Below are positions 32,891 to 43,843 of a DNA stretch of 64,000 nucleotides, piece by piece. Within the stretch, counting starts at the first letter, position 1. Each line of letters begins with the position of its first letter. Under the pieces are notes generated by a model that ran no database searches, was not told the DNA's origin, and saw nothing but the letters and a program-made list of their open reading frames with translations. Made by a program: the position numbers and the translations under genes. This DNA is from Sphagnum compactum (Eukaryota > Bryophyta > Sphagnopsida > Sphagnales), in contig OZ234493.1 in NCBI GenBank assembly GCA_965153455.1, positions 29,006,213 through 29,070,212 of the forward strand, in the 5' to 3' direction.

Positions 32891-34654
32891 TCATTCTATA
32901 TGGGGCTTTGGCGGGCGGTTCCACTCCCGGTATACTTCAATCGCATGATCCACTCGTCTTCTCGGGGGCAAGTTTTCGGGCAACTCTTCGGGCATCACAT
33001 CCGGGAACTCTTCCAAAACCTTCCTTATGCACTCGGCGGAAGTCACCAACTTGGTGGCTTCCTTGGGCTCATACTCATCCAACACCCGCATGACACACAT
33101 CATGCCAAAGCCCCCCACTAGTTCTCTTTCCCAAGCTTTTCCTAACATAAAGTGGATGGTTGGACCACCCACACAAGGCAACTCATGTGCCTTGACTCGC
33201 ACAATCCCACTTTTAGATGGGATTCTAACTAACCTATTATGCCCTTCAATGAGCACATTGTTTTGGGTAATGAATTCCATTCCCAAAACGCACTCCATTC
33301 CACCCAAGGTGGAAACTAACAAATCCACTTTTCCTCTCCAATTTCCCAATTGGAGAGGCACTCCCTTTGCTTGTAGTGTGGTTGGATGGGGAACCCCATC
33401 CGCGAAATGCACCTCAATGGGTGCCTTGAGCTCCTCCAAGTGGAGCTCCATCCTTTCGGCGCTCTCACGAGTTATGAAGTTGTGAGAAGCCCCTGTGTCC
33501 AAAAGACATAAAATTTCCCGCTTAGCAATCTTCCCCTTCAAGAAGATAAGTCGATTGCAATCCGGTTGGGCTAGAGTGGCATTGAGAGCAAATACCTTAG
33601 AGCTCCCCACTCCCGATTTGGATTTGGGGCAATCTTTGGAGTAGTGCCCCACTTCGTTGCAATTGAAACACGCTCCCTTGGGTTTTGCTCCAAAATCTCC
33701 CTTGGCTTGGCTCCCTTTGAAATGAGCCCCCTTCTTCACAAAGCTACCCTTTGGTTTGAACCCCGGGCCTTGGAATTGTTTTGGTTTATCCTTGGTTGGG
33801 CTACCTTGCCCCCGGTTCCATTCCCCCTCATGCCTTGGCTTTTTGTGAAAGAACTTGTTGTCCTTCTTGAACCTGGATTTGTCGCTCCGCCCCACATCCG
33901 AGAAGTTCTCCACTTTCGTGATGGCCTCGGATAATGAGGCGGGCCAACTCTCCTCAAGCTTTCGCTTGGCCCAAGTCGGAAGTCCCATCACGAATTGGCA
34001 CACACGATCCAACTCGTGCATGTGCCGGATTTCCAACATGAGTTCGGAATAGGCCCTCACATATTGCCTCAAATTTTCATTTGTGGCATTCACAAGGTCG
34101 CGGAGTTTGCACCTAGAAATGTAGTCGGAGTTTCTCGGAATGAACTCCGCCTCAATGCGATCCTTGAAAAACTCCCACGTATAGCCATGGTTCTTGCCCT
34201 CCTCTTGTCTCACCGTCCGCCACCATGTGGCGGCATAGCCTTTCAAGTAGGATTGGGCAAGCTCCACGGCGGAATTCCGTCCAACCTTGGTGGCATGGAT
34301 ATAATCATCCATTTCCGCAAGCCAAGCATCCACCACCTTACGGTCTCGGGCACCATCGAAATTTCCGGGCTTGGCCGGTTGAAACCTTTCACCTTTGGAG
34401 GCCCCCGTTTTGAGGGCCGCCACCAACTCACCAAAGTCGGGCCTATTCATCTTGAGGAGGACTTCAAGTTGCTCCGGGGTGAATAGGACCGAGCTCCGTT
34501 GTTCCTCCTCACTCTCGGGTTCAACCTCGGGCTCATCTTGGTCCTCCCGGAAGTTTGGTTCCTCCCCAATTGATTCCGGCGGGGCTACTAGGTCATCGAC
34601 GGGCTCCTCGGACCTAGGCTCTGGGGCTAGCTTCCGGTTCTTCTTGGGTGCCAT
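32891..34654 (-). CDS. gag: Gypsy gag-protease polyprotein, truncated before reverse transcriptase
   Basis: The start is the ATG at 34,654 (MAPKKNRK). The open frame reaches upstream through the primer site without being likely coding there. The gag domain contains 'FDGARDRKVVDAWLAEMDDY' and 'WWRTVRQ'. The zinc knuckle CFNCNEVGHYSKDC is at about residues 328-341, and the aspartic protease site LLDTGAS at about 384-390. The frame passes 'EEFPDVMPEELPENLPPRRR', the usual lead-in to gypsy reverse transcriptase. A one-base loss near 32,930 then shifts it, and the continuation EPPAKAPYRMSHEELKELK lies in another frame and stops at the junction with copia near 32,860. The product could not replicate alone. 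Confidence 0.88.
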   Translation of the reverse strand: MAPKKNRKLAPEPRSEEPVDDLVAPPESIGEEPNFREDQDEPEVEPESEEEQRSSVLFTPEQLEVLLKMNRPDFGELVAALKTGASKGERFQPAKPGNFDGARDRKVVDAWLAEMDDYIHATKVGRNSAVELAQSYLKGYAATWWRTVRQEEGKNHGYTWEFFKDRIEAEFIPRNSDYISRCKLRDLVNATNENLRQYVRAYSELMLEIRHMHELDRVCQFVMGLPTWAKRKLEESWPASLSEAITKVENFSDVGRSDKSRFKKDNKFFHKKPRHEGEWNRGQGSPTKDKPKQFQGPGFKPKGSFVKKGAHFKGSQAKGDFGAKPKGACFNCNEVGHYSKDCPKSKSGVGSSKVFALNATLAQPDCNRLIFLKGKIAKREILCLLDTGASHNFITRESAERMELHLEELKAPIEVHFADGVPHPTTLQAKGVPLQLGNWRGKVDLLVSTLGGMECVLGMEFITQNNVLIEGHNRLVRIPSKSGIVRVKAHELPCVGGPTIHFMLGKAWERELVGGFGMMCVMRVLDEYEPKEATKLVTSAECIRKVLEEFPDVMPEELPENLPPRRRVDHAIEVYREWNRPPKPHIE

Positions 34655-34683
34655 CCCAAAAATGTCGTTGAGCTTCACCTTGA

Positions 34684-34695
34684 GCTCTGATACCA
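34684..34695 (-). other. Primer-binding site, initiator Met tRNA 3' end
   Basis: On the minus strand TGGTATCAGAGC, the standard plant site complementary to the 3' end of initiator tRNA-Met, lies 2 nt after the LTR. Confidence 0.92.
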
Positions 34696-34697
34696 CG

Positions 34698-35569
34698 TGA
34701 CGCGCTCCTTGGTCCCGAGGTGAACCCACTTGAGGGTTCACCAGTGTGAAGTTGCGGAATGTGGGGACCGAAGGGCATGCTCCCGACTTCCAACTCTAGA
34801 AAGGGGTAGAGGGTCGAGTTGGAAGCCCCGGGATTAGACTAGGAAGATGGACTAGTAGATCAAGCACGAATCTGCATCCAAAACCAACCACAAATGGGTT
34901 AGTTCACATTCGGGAACACCCTTGGGTGTTGGGACAAGCCACGGGCACTTTGGACTACTTGACTCACCACGGCCCGGACTTGGGGGAAGCCACCACCTTC
35001 CCCCTTATAGTTATCTCTGCAGCTCACCACGGAGGCTACATCCAAATGGCACATTTTGTTGGGACTCCCGAAATGGAGTCCCGAAACTGTCCCGGCGGGA
35101 CTCCCAAGACTTTGAACGATCATAACTCCCGATTCCGAAGTCCGATCGCAACGAGGTCTGAACCAAAGTTGTAGCCCTCGTCGAGATCTTTCCAACGCCA
35201 TGTCGCACTCCCTGAGGCGACGTCGGGAAAGGGTCGATTCCCGACTTTTAGTGGTCGGGAGTCAAATTGCCAGTTTGACTCCCGGCCCTTCTTTTGCCCA
35301 TAACTTGGGCTTCAGATGTCCAAATGGCCAATGCGAGGCCATTTTCGATATTTACGTTTCAAGACCTTTCCAATGACACCAAGAACACCCCAATGCGAGG
35401 TGTTTTGGGCCTTGCTGTCGAGCTCTGAACATTCGGGAGTCCCGGAGGACTCCAAACCTCCAACTTTTCCAAGTGTTGGGCTTCACCCCCACACTTGGAC
35501 AAAGTGGGGTTGCGACAAAAGCAAAACCACCCCCTTTTTCATTCTCCATGTAAAGCAAGGTGATTAACA
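34698..35569 (-). repeat. 5' LTR of the gypsy element
   Basis: On the minus strand it starts TGTTAATCACC and ends GCGTCA, giving TG...CA ends and 872 bp. A TATA-like ACTATAAGGGGG lies at about plus 35,002-35,013. GC content is clearly higher than in the surrounding DNA. The outer boundary is inferred from the TG and from the drop in GC content. Confidence 0.65.
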
Positions 35570-35649
35570 ACTCTAAAGCATGTTTAAAGCTTAAGTTCTT
35601 TTTTTTGCTTGTTTAATCATTGTAATGATTAACATTAACTTGTTGTGTT

Positions 35650-36275
35650 CTATTGGTATACTAAAAAGTTTTATCACCTTATTCTATTGGTGTTCATCGG
35701 TTGTTTCGTTGTTATGCTTTAGTGGTGTTCACCGACGTTCGTTGTTATGCTCTAATGGTGTTCATTGATGATCGTTGTTGTGGTCTATTAGTGCTTGTCA
35801 AGGCTCCTTGTTGTGCTCTATTGGTGTTTGTCAAGGATCCTTGTTACATTTTGTTGGTGTTCATCGGTGTTCATTGGCATTCCTTGGTGCTCTGTTGATG
35901 TTAATTGGCATTCTTTGGTGCTTCATTGGTGTTCATCAACGCTTTTTGTTGTGGTCTATTGGTGCTTGTTGGCATTTAGCGCATTGACACTCTTCGATGT
36001 GCTTTATTTGTGTTAATATGTGTTCCTTGCTAAAGTTTATTGTCTATTGGTGTTCATTGGCACGTTGGCACTCTTCATTGTGTTTTGTTGATGTTCATTG
36101 GTGTTCCTTGCTGAAGTTTGTTGGTGTTCATCAACATGTCAATGTTCCTAACTGTGTTTTGTTGGTGTTCATTGGTGTTCCTTGCTAAAATTCGTTGGTC
36201 CTTGTTGATGCCTCACCTTAGGTACTTCTTTGACCCTAATGTTTGTCGATGTTCCTTGTTATGTTCGTTGGGTTC
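35650..36275 (+). repeat. 33-bp minisatellite
   Basis: From 35,707 the sequence repeats every 33 bp with the pattern 'cgttgttatgctctattggt' plus 'gttcatcgg...'. Five units are clear up to about 35,871, then units become irregular until about 36,275. Because 33 is a multiple of three, the forward frame reads as an 11-residue repeat (RCYALVVFTDV-like). I think this is a by-product and not a protein. Confidence 0.8.
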
Positions 36276-36746
36276 CTAGACTGGTACTTCCCCCCTTGCA
36301 TTTTCTTTATAAATGCAAGTTGGAAATCGAAAACTTCTTTTTTGATTACACATTGAAGGGGTTTTTTTTTTTTTGCATTTTATTTCTTTGAAATGTTAAT
36401 TTCCTAATTTTTTTCATTTTTGTTGTACTGAAATGTGTGTTTTCAAGATTTTCAGTTTTTTTAATTAAACATATTATGTATATTTTGTCATGTGCATGAA
36501 CAGGTGGGCACTTACAAAGAAATTTTCACATTAAAATTTAAAACCTTTTTTTTACACATCTTTTATTTCAATAATCTCTTAATATATTTTCAATAATCTT
36601 GTAAATGTTTGTAATTGCCTAAGTTATATTTCTTGTTTGATGTTTTTTGGGGTATATTAGATAATTAAAATCAACAACATTAACTGTGGTAAATTTTGTA
36701 CTTATTTTTAAATTTTCCACCAATTTTTTTAATTTCTTTGAAAAAA
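36276..36746. other. AT-rich spacer
   Basis: No gene. Possibly the 5' untranslated part of the hAT element that follows. Confidence 0.4.
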
Positions 36747-39079
36747 TGGAATCAAGTCAAAATGAAAATGTGATGATAAGTGATGATGAAAATGAAGGTC
36801 TAAATGAATGTAATATGAAAAATGAAATGTTTGATGTTAGCTTTTAGACAGAACAAAACTTAATAGAACATGCTTATGAAGAAAGACAAGTTCTTAATGA
36901 AATGGAAAGAATCTTTGAAATATTGCATATTCAAAGAAAAATATGGAGAGGTCATAATAGGAATGCAATTTGTTGGACATTTTATTATGTAAATGATGAT
37001 AAAAAATTTGATCCTAGAAATCTTCAAGTTATGAAATGTTTACTTTGTCATAATAGTCTTGTGCTTATAATCTGAACACTAAAGAAAGAAAAAGATTGAT
37101 AACATAATATTATAAAACATATGGTACAATAGCCCTAAAAAAACATGTGGATAATGATCATGTTCAAAATATTTGAAGAAGAAGTAAATGTTGTAACGAA
37201 AGGACCTTTAGAAAGACAACCAACAAAGAAAAAGACAAAATGTTGCAAGAAGTGTAATATCCAATTTTTTCTGTCAAGGATCCTTTTAAAAAAGATGATG
37301 AACAACAAAAAGATTTTTTGCAAGACTTAGGTCTTTTAATTGTGAAAAATCAACTACCTTTGTAGTTTGTGGAAAGTGCTTGGTTTAAACATTTAGTTTT
37401 ACATCTATGTCTTCAAGTTGTCTTCCCTTCTAGAACACAACATTCTAATGAGATATTACCTAAATTGGTGGACAAAACGAAACAAGTACATGTTTTGCCA
37501 AAATTGGGAGACAATATATCTGTAACAAGAAGTTTTGACTTATGAATGTTTAAAGGAACACATGATATTTTTGCTCTTATGATTAACTTTTTAGGTTTTG
37601 ATTAGGAGCTTAAACAAATGATTATTGGGTTATTTAAAGCAACAAAAACTACTGGGCAAACCTTGGCTACTAATCTAACAAAATTACTTGATCAATATGG
37701 ATTGAGAACAAAAATTATTACATTTGTGAAAGATGAAAGGTCAAATTTAAATGCAATGATAACTGTTTTAAAATTAATTATCAAATATGAAGTTTTCAGT
37801 TTAGATGAAAGTTTTCATGGCACTTGTTTTGGCCATGCTTCTTTTAAAACATGTCAATATGGTACAACTAATGAAAAGGTTCATAAAAACCTTCAATTTA
37901 TTTCTATCAAATTTGCCCAATCAAATTTGCAGATTTGTATAACTTGGCCTAAAAAATCAGGAAAGGGTAGACAAGAATGGAACAAAACATGTTTAAATTT
38001 TAACATTTACCCCAAAAAGTTGAATACTCCAGTGAAAACAAGGTGAATTTTAAAATTTTGTACAAATTACCTTTTTAAATTTTGTTTTATTACTGAAATA
38101 TGTTGCTTTGATATATATCTAACATTTGATTATTTGTTGCAGGTTTATTATGTTCCAAGAGGCCTTGAAATTCCAGAATGTTATCATCCTTTGCTACATC
38201 ATGTAGAATATTGTCAAAATTAGTGGCAAGGTGCCCCCTCTTCTTACTTGGCACATATCTCAAACAATTGTTGATCGTGTTTCTCCTATTGTGAGTGCAT
38301 GTGTTTTGAACTAGTCTTGTAACCACTAGTTACTATCTGATGCATTGTAATTTGCCATTAACATGTGCTTAAAATGTAGGGAAGAAATTACAAACCCACC
38401 TCCCCAAGTAAATTGGATTGATAATTGGAATTGCCTTTGAACTATCTTTGTTTGCTACCAATATTAAGAAGGAGGTTTGTAATGTTTTAGAAACATTCCT
38501 TTGTTTTTCAAGAAGATTTGAAAAGAAAAAATTGCATAAGATTTTATGTTTAATGCTAAACCCTAAATTTAAAAGCATTCGTTTAGTTTTTTTGTTTATT
38601 GGTTGTGAAGAAGGGGTGAATAATGTTGAAAAAGATGATAAATGAACATCATATCCTATGTTGTTAAAATGCTATCATTATCTACACCTAATTGTAGAAT
38701 CTAAAGTTGGTTGTGCATATTAAACAACATATGTAGATTGTGATCTAAATATTTTTGAACAAACTCTAGGCCCAAGTGAACTAATGAGAGAACTTATCAT
38801 TAAGGAAATGGTGATTTTTAGACGTTACCAATTGGATTCTAAGGATATCAAGTGGCCTCCTCAATGGTGGACAAAACATGAAATCATGTTTCTTATAGTT
38901 GTTTTGGCACATCAAATCCTAGGGATTATCGTCATAAATTGAAACTAAAAGGATTTTTTCTTTAGCAAGGATACTTACAAATTTGAAAAGATGTTGTTTA
39001 CAATCAGAAAATTTAGAAAGGTTCATATTTGTGAACAAAATTTGGTCAAATGACTCTAGAATTGATTGTTAACCACCTT
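36747..39079 (+). pseudogene. hAT-superfamily transposase pseudogene
   Basis: A chain of plus-strand frames follows the order of an hAT transposase. An ATG at 36,747 starts an acidic N terminus, with a possible BED-finger remnant near 37,040 ('CLLCHN'). The core at 37,618-38,046 contains 'IIGLFKATK', 'FVKDERSNLNAM', 'CFGHASFKTCQY' and 'ITWPKKSGKGRQEWNK'. 38,418-38,645 continues it. At 38,858 comes 'WPPQWWTKHEIMF', and at 38,961-39,079 'RIFSLARILTNLKRC' and 'FVNKIWSNDSRIDC', the C-terminal dimerisation region, which ends at a natural stop. Many stops and frameshifts interrupt it. At least one gap (38,046-38,140) could have been an intron. Confidence 0.8.
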
Positions 39080-39719
39080 CCACTTTAGTAGAGCTAATTA
39101 AACAAGATTTAGATTTGGAAGATGAGTTAGAAAAATTTGAAGGTTCTTTTGAATGTGATGAACTTTTGGACTCTATAAAAATTTTGCACAATTTATTTAA
39201 TTTTCATTTAAATTTTTTTTGGAAAAAGTTAAAATAACAAATTCGAAATGAACTTTTGGACTTGTAAAACTTTTGTAGGATTTGTAATTTGTAATTTTTA
39301 ATTCTTGTGGAAAAAAATTAAAACATTTATACTCGTCTAAGAATCGTGTCTGAGAACCGGCTGGTATGAACTGTTTGAGAACTGGCAGTTTGAAACCCAG
39401 CTGAACTGTGCTTTACCATCTTGATCCTTCAAATTTTTGGACCTTGCAATACTTGATATATACCTAAAATGGTGATACCAACACAACCCAGATAGGGTCA
39501 TTCTCGGAATGCGGGTCTCAATGCAAGGTGAGAGGTGCATGGGATTCAAATTCCTAAACCAGCCCCACCTTGATGCCCTTACTCAAGGTATAGATGTAGT
39601 AGAATTTTAAATGGCTAATTTGCAATTTCAGACGAAGAAGAGGCACCTTTCTTCGTGTAAGGCTCCTCCAAATGAGAAAACCTTCCATGTACAAATGCCA
39701 AACTCTCTTGAGGCAAAAC
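39080..39719. other. Intergenic DNA, possible hAT 3' end
   Basis: 'atactcgtctaagaatcg' (39,329-39,346) is a weak inverted match to the hAT-type end at 27,972 (shared CGAGTAT on the opposite strand). The word 'gtcattctcggaatg' near 39,496 resembles 'gccattcttggaatg' near 39,853. No gene. Confidence 0.35.
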
Positions 39720-39805
39720 TTTTAGTGTAAGGTAAAGCCCTAGGGTGGGGGCATTTCCAAAACAAGGGCCGTTGGACAAGTCGATAGCTGAGTCTGGTCC
39801 TACAT
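39720..39805. repeat. Dispersed repeat family, copy 3
   Basis: 'ggtaaagccctagggtggg' and 'gacaagtcgatagctgagtc' match the 7.5-kb copy closely. Confidence 0.65.
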
Positions 39806-42800
39806 GACTGAATCATCAATCTATTCTATGTAGGATAAGGACCGAAAGTTGGGCCATTCTTGGAATGAAGGCCCAGCAAGGGAGCTGAGCAACAGACCAA
39901 AATTCCCATGCAAACCTGGCTGCCATTCATGTACAAGTCCTAATTTTTGGGTCCATCGGCCTCTCGACACTACACTCAAGGCTAGGATGGCTCTCAGGAG
40001 GAGACCTTCTTCCCCTAACACATAAAAGGCTGAGTATGTCGTTAACCTTGCAAGAAGAAAGCATTCTACAAGAGTTCCAAGTCCTTTAGACAGAAAAAGA
40101 AAATACTAACTGTCTCCAGCTTTCAAAAGGATGCTTGCAATTCCCAGTCTTAAGATCCATATTAAACTGCGCACTGTACAAAGAGACTTTAAGAAAACAT
40201 AAGTAAATTGGCTTAAGGCCTGTAACACAGGCCTATTCTAACCCAATAGAGGTTGCTTTCTTATATCTCATCAGTGTTCATCATGTGCACCAAAACAACA
40301 GTGTTCATCATGTGTATCCAAACAAAAGCTACAGAAAAAGATTTCTCCCGACATAGAAACCAAGGAATCACAACAGTAGCTTTGGGTGCGGTTTTTGATG
40401 AATCCAGCATGTACAGTTTTGGAACAAGGGCTTAGGAGTTTCTGCCCTTGGTAATTTGCTGTCCAGCAAGCTCAAGAAATGTCACAAGAAGTTATTTCAG
40501 TTCTCACCCTCAGTAGTATTAAATTCCAGAAATTAAATTTTCAAGATTGGTTCCAGACTCCAATGTTTGATGAATGCAGACATCACGGTCTTGATACCAG
40601 AAACTCATCACGGTCTGTAATTTGAGAGCTGTACAGGACAGCCTTCATGTCTACAAATCAAAGGATTAAGGTTTGAGGACTATGATCAGGAAAGGGAAAC
40701 TTCAGGACTTTCTCCTTAGGATTTTGACGATTAAGGGCATTGGGAGACTGGATATGAGATTTGAGAAGAGAACACTTGTATGGAGTGTGTGACATTGGTG
40801 TAGGCAACTGTTCACCCTCTCCTTAGGGACTGCAGCAACTGCCCAAGCTCGGCATTTCGCACACCATCCACCACCCTATGTGACAGCATCACCAGGGATG
40901 ACAGTGCTGTCATGCCCCTGTCAGGCTACATTTCAGCATCATCTCTCTGGATAGAGCCAGCCCTTGAAATCCAGCTGAAATCTGACTCATTTACATGGTA
41001 TCCCAACCCTTGCAGATCCCCAGTTTGTCAATTCTAACTCCACCACCTTGGTAACTTGTGCAGCATTACCAGCTTCCAGACCAATGACCACAATCCTCAT
41101 ATCCACCACTGGCCTGGACTAACACAGGAAAAAAGTCTATGGGCAGCATCTGAATCCTCCACTCCTCATCACTCACCATCACAAATCATTGCCCATATTC
41201 AGAAACAATGCATTGAACAAGCACTGATGGTCATCCATGTACTGACCAAATGGCACTCTCTTTGACTGGATGTCCGTGCTCAAATCAGAGGAACAAAACA
41301 CCTGGTATCAGCAGCTGCTCTTGCACCATGCTATGACGTGGTGGTCCCCATTCTCCCCTTCCTTCTGACCTCTGCTATTTCTTGAGGTCTTCTGAAACTG
41401 CACCCACAAGAAATCAATGGTTGCTGCTACGAATCCATTTTTTTCCTGTACTCAAGACCTGATGTGGCTTAGGAAAAACCTCCAATGCTCTGAGTAGTGA
41501 ATGCAACAGCATGCCTTTGGCATAAAGGCAAGTTGAATACCCCAACAGGACAAGAGGGAGAGATGCAGAGAGCAGGCAGTCATACTAGCTCTGGCAATCT
41601 CCAAAAGCTCAGTAACTAGCTGATGATAGAAGTAGCCATATTCCTGGTGCAATGAACATCCATGACTGCATTAGTAGCATACTACAGAACCTCAAGTATG
41701 ACAATTTACCAACAGAATGGACAGACCAAGTGGGCACAGTTGTTTAAAACATTTGCCACGTTAACCATGAGAAGAGTAAATATGAGTTAGTTGAAGGCAG
41801 TGAAGTGCAACCAAATTGCAATGAGACTTTAACAGAAACCATAGGGAGGCAACATAGAGCTCACCTGTTTCACCAGCAAAAAGCTAACGCACAGATGCAT
41901 CTACATATTTCTCTGAAGGTTCAGATATTGTGGCAGAAGCTTTGAAGCATTGTACATTGCCATGTATTGGATATCAGCTTACAGTTTGACAGACTCTTCA
42001 CAATAATAGGTCCAAATCTGCACCAGTAGGGATTGACTATATGTTAAGATTATATAGAACCCTTCAGCCAATTTTCCTCAACATATAGCAAGGTGAATGA
42101 ATCATGCAGTAGCAAAAATGATACTCTGAAGGACAGGCTGGCCTCTGTGCTTAACATGCACACAGAGGAGCTGCTCCATAGTTGGTATTTGCAACCATTA
42201 TGTAACTGTCGATGCTCTCCTTTGGACCAACCATTTGCTCAATGTGTGCATTGTACTAGAAGCTCCACATGATGCAGGAAATACCCATTCATAGCTAAAG
42301 ATGCAAAATTGAGAACTAAGATGTATAACCAAAACTTTCCAATGTGCAAACACAGCTTTGGGTCACTCATATCAGCTTCCCACATTAACTGCACACTGTT
42401 CCAGCAAGTGAACACTCACATGAACTTTCCCACAATTACCATATACCATGCTGTTAAACCACTTAAACTAAGACCTGAGAAAGAAACAATTTGAAGAGCT
42501 TTGCATCAAATTGGATTTCTGGTGTTTACTTGTTGGACATAGTTGCCCCAGAAAGCCTATAGATGCCCAGTGCAAATTAAATGGCATGGAAATTGGGGGA
42601 TACGCTTAATGAAGCCTTCATCTGAAAGGTGCATACGTAATACAACCCCAGAACAATTCAACAACAGTTCTGGGCTATCATGAAATTCCTGATTACTGCC
42701 CAGCAGCTCTCAGTTTTCTCGATATATAGAGATAATGTCTATATCAATTTGGGTTTTCTTTTCTCTTCAAATAGCTGCATCCTCACCAGATGCAAATTTA

Positions 42801-43843
42801 CAAAACCCTTACAAGCTCATAAACACACAAACAAGGTCCAGAATGAGGGGTTGGCAACCAAAAACACAAGAATGGGGAATCCTTACTGTAATGGAATATG
42901 AGGTGGAGTCACATCAGTGACTGAAAACTGCCTCCAAAGGCTCCCATGTCTGCAATGAAAAAATCAAGAAGAATATTTATTTGCATGATAAAAACTTGGG
43001 ACATTGTCTGATCACAAGCTACTTCTAGCTCCCCAAACCCTCAACCCAAGTCTTGACTTTGAGTGAGCGTGTCAGTGTGACTGCAGAGAGGATTCCACAA
43101 AGAGATGAAAGGAAACTGGCCAAATGCTGCATCTGTTCCAATCAAACCAAAATAAACCTGAGAATGGCTGTGGTAATAACCTTGCAGGTCTCCCTCACAA
43201 AGTATCAGAACATCACCTCCATCATGAATGGGCAGTGACTGGCTGCCACTACTCCCACTGAATTCATCAGCTCTCAACAGTGGGTATTAGACCAAAAAAC
43301 AAAAAGTACATGCTCAAAATTCTGAACAAAACATTATCCAATTTTGAGTTTCAGTCACATGTCTGGATGCATAAGGAAATACTCAATCGCCATGTTGGCA
43401 ACCATCAAGTTCAAGCTCAATAAAACTGTAACAACAATGCAGAGAACATTGTGCACTAAAACCACAACAGCTATACCAACAGGCATCAACAACTTACATC
43501 TTTCTCAGGCGGAACTCAACCTTGCACTAGCAGGAAACCTTCTTTGAGATTTGGGTGCTGGTGATGGAACAATAATTTGCCCACCCAATTTGGCTTCAGC
43601 CCAATTTGGTCCTACCATGTGAGTTCATCATAAGCAGCTGCCTGATTTTTCCTCCTGTTGGCTTCAAACCTCCCACAAGGATGCCAGTGCATAATATAAG
43701 GTATACCACATTATGGGCTAGCTTTGCAGTTGTCAGATGTGTACCCAAGAAAATGAAAGTAGGATCTGATAAGTAGAAAGGACCTCAGAATGAGTCGCTA
43801 CTCCGAGAAACCAACAAGCTAGATGACTGGATGCTATGTTTGA
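39806..43843. other. Intergenic DNA, possible eroded retroelement
   Basis: No gene supported in 4 kb. Around 41,690-41,745 a frame reads SSMTIYQQNGQTK, faintly like the YHPQTDGQTE motif of gypsy integrases, but neighbouring motifs are absent. 'attcatcagctctcaacagtggg' at 43,260 is related to a word at 24,561. The segment just below 43,843 probably includes the 3' untranslated region of the AAA-ATPase gene. Confidence 0.35.

Larger units (their letters stand above)
32858..35569 (-). mobile_element. Ty3/gypsy LTR retrotransposon, 5' half only, inverted
   Basis: Reading leftwards: LTR (35,569-34,698), primer-binding site, gag, protease, and only the first residues of reverse transcriptase. The rest of pol and the 3' LTR are absent. 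The element ends where the copia element ends, so the two truncated elements face each other. Confidence 0.9.

Noticed and set aside
33027-34486. Plus-strand frames of 150-163 codons
   Set aside because: They are antisense to the gypsy gag and protease coding sequence, which has clear domains.
41056-41745. Possible gypsy integrase remnant
   Set aside because: Only one faint motif (YQQNGQT) was seen. Without the zinc-binding or other catalytic motifs it is not a supportable call.
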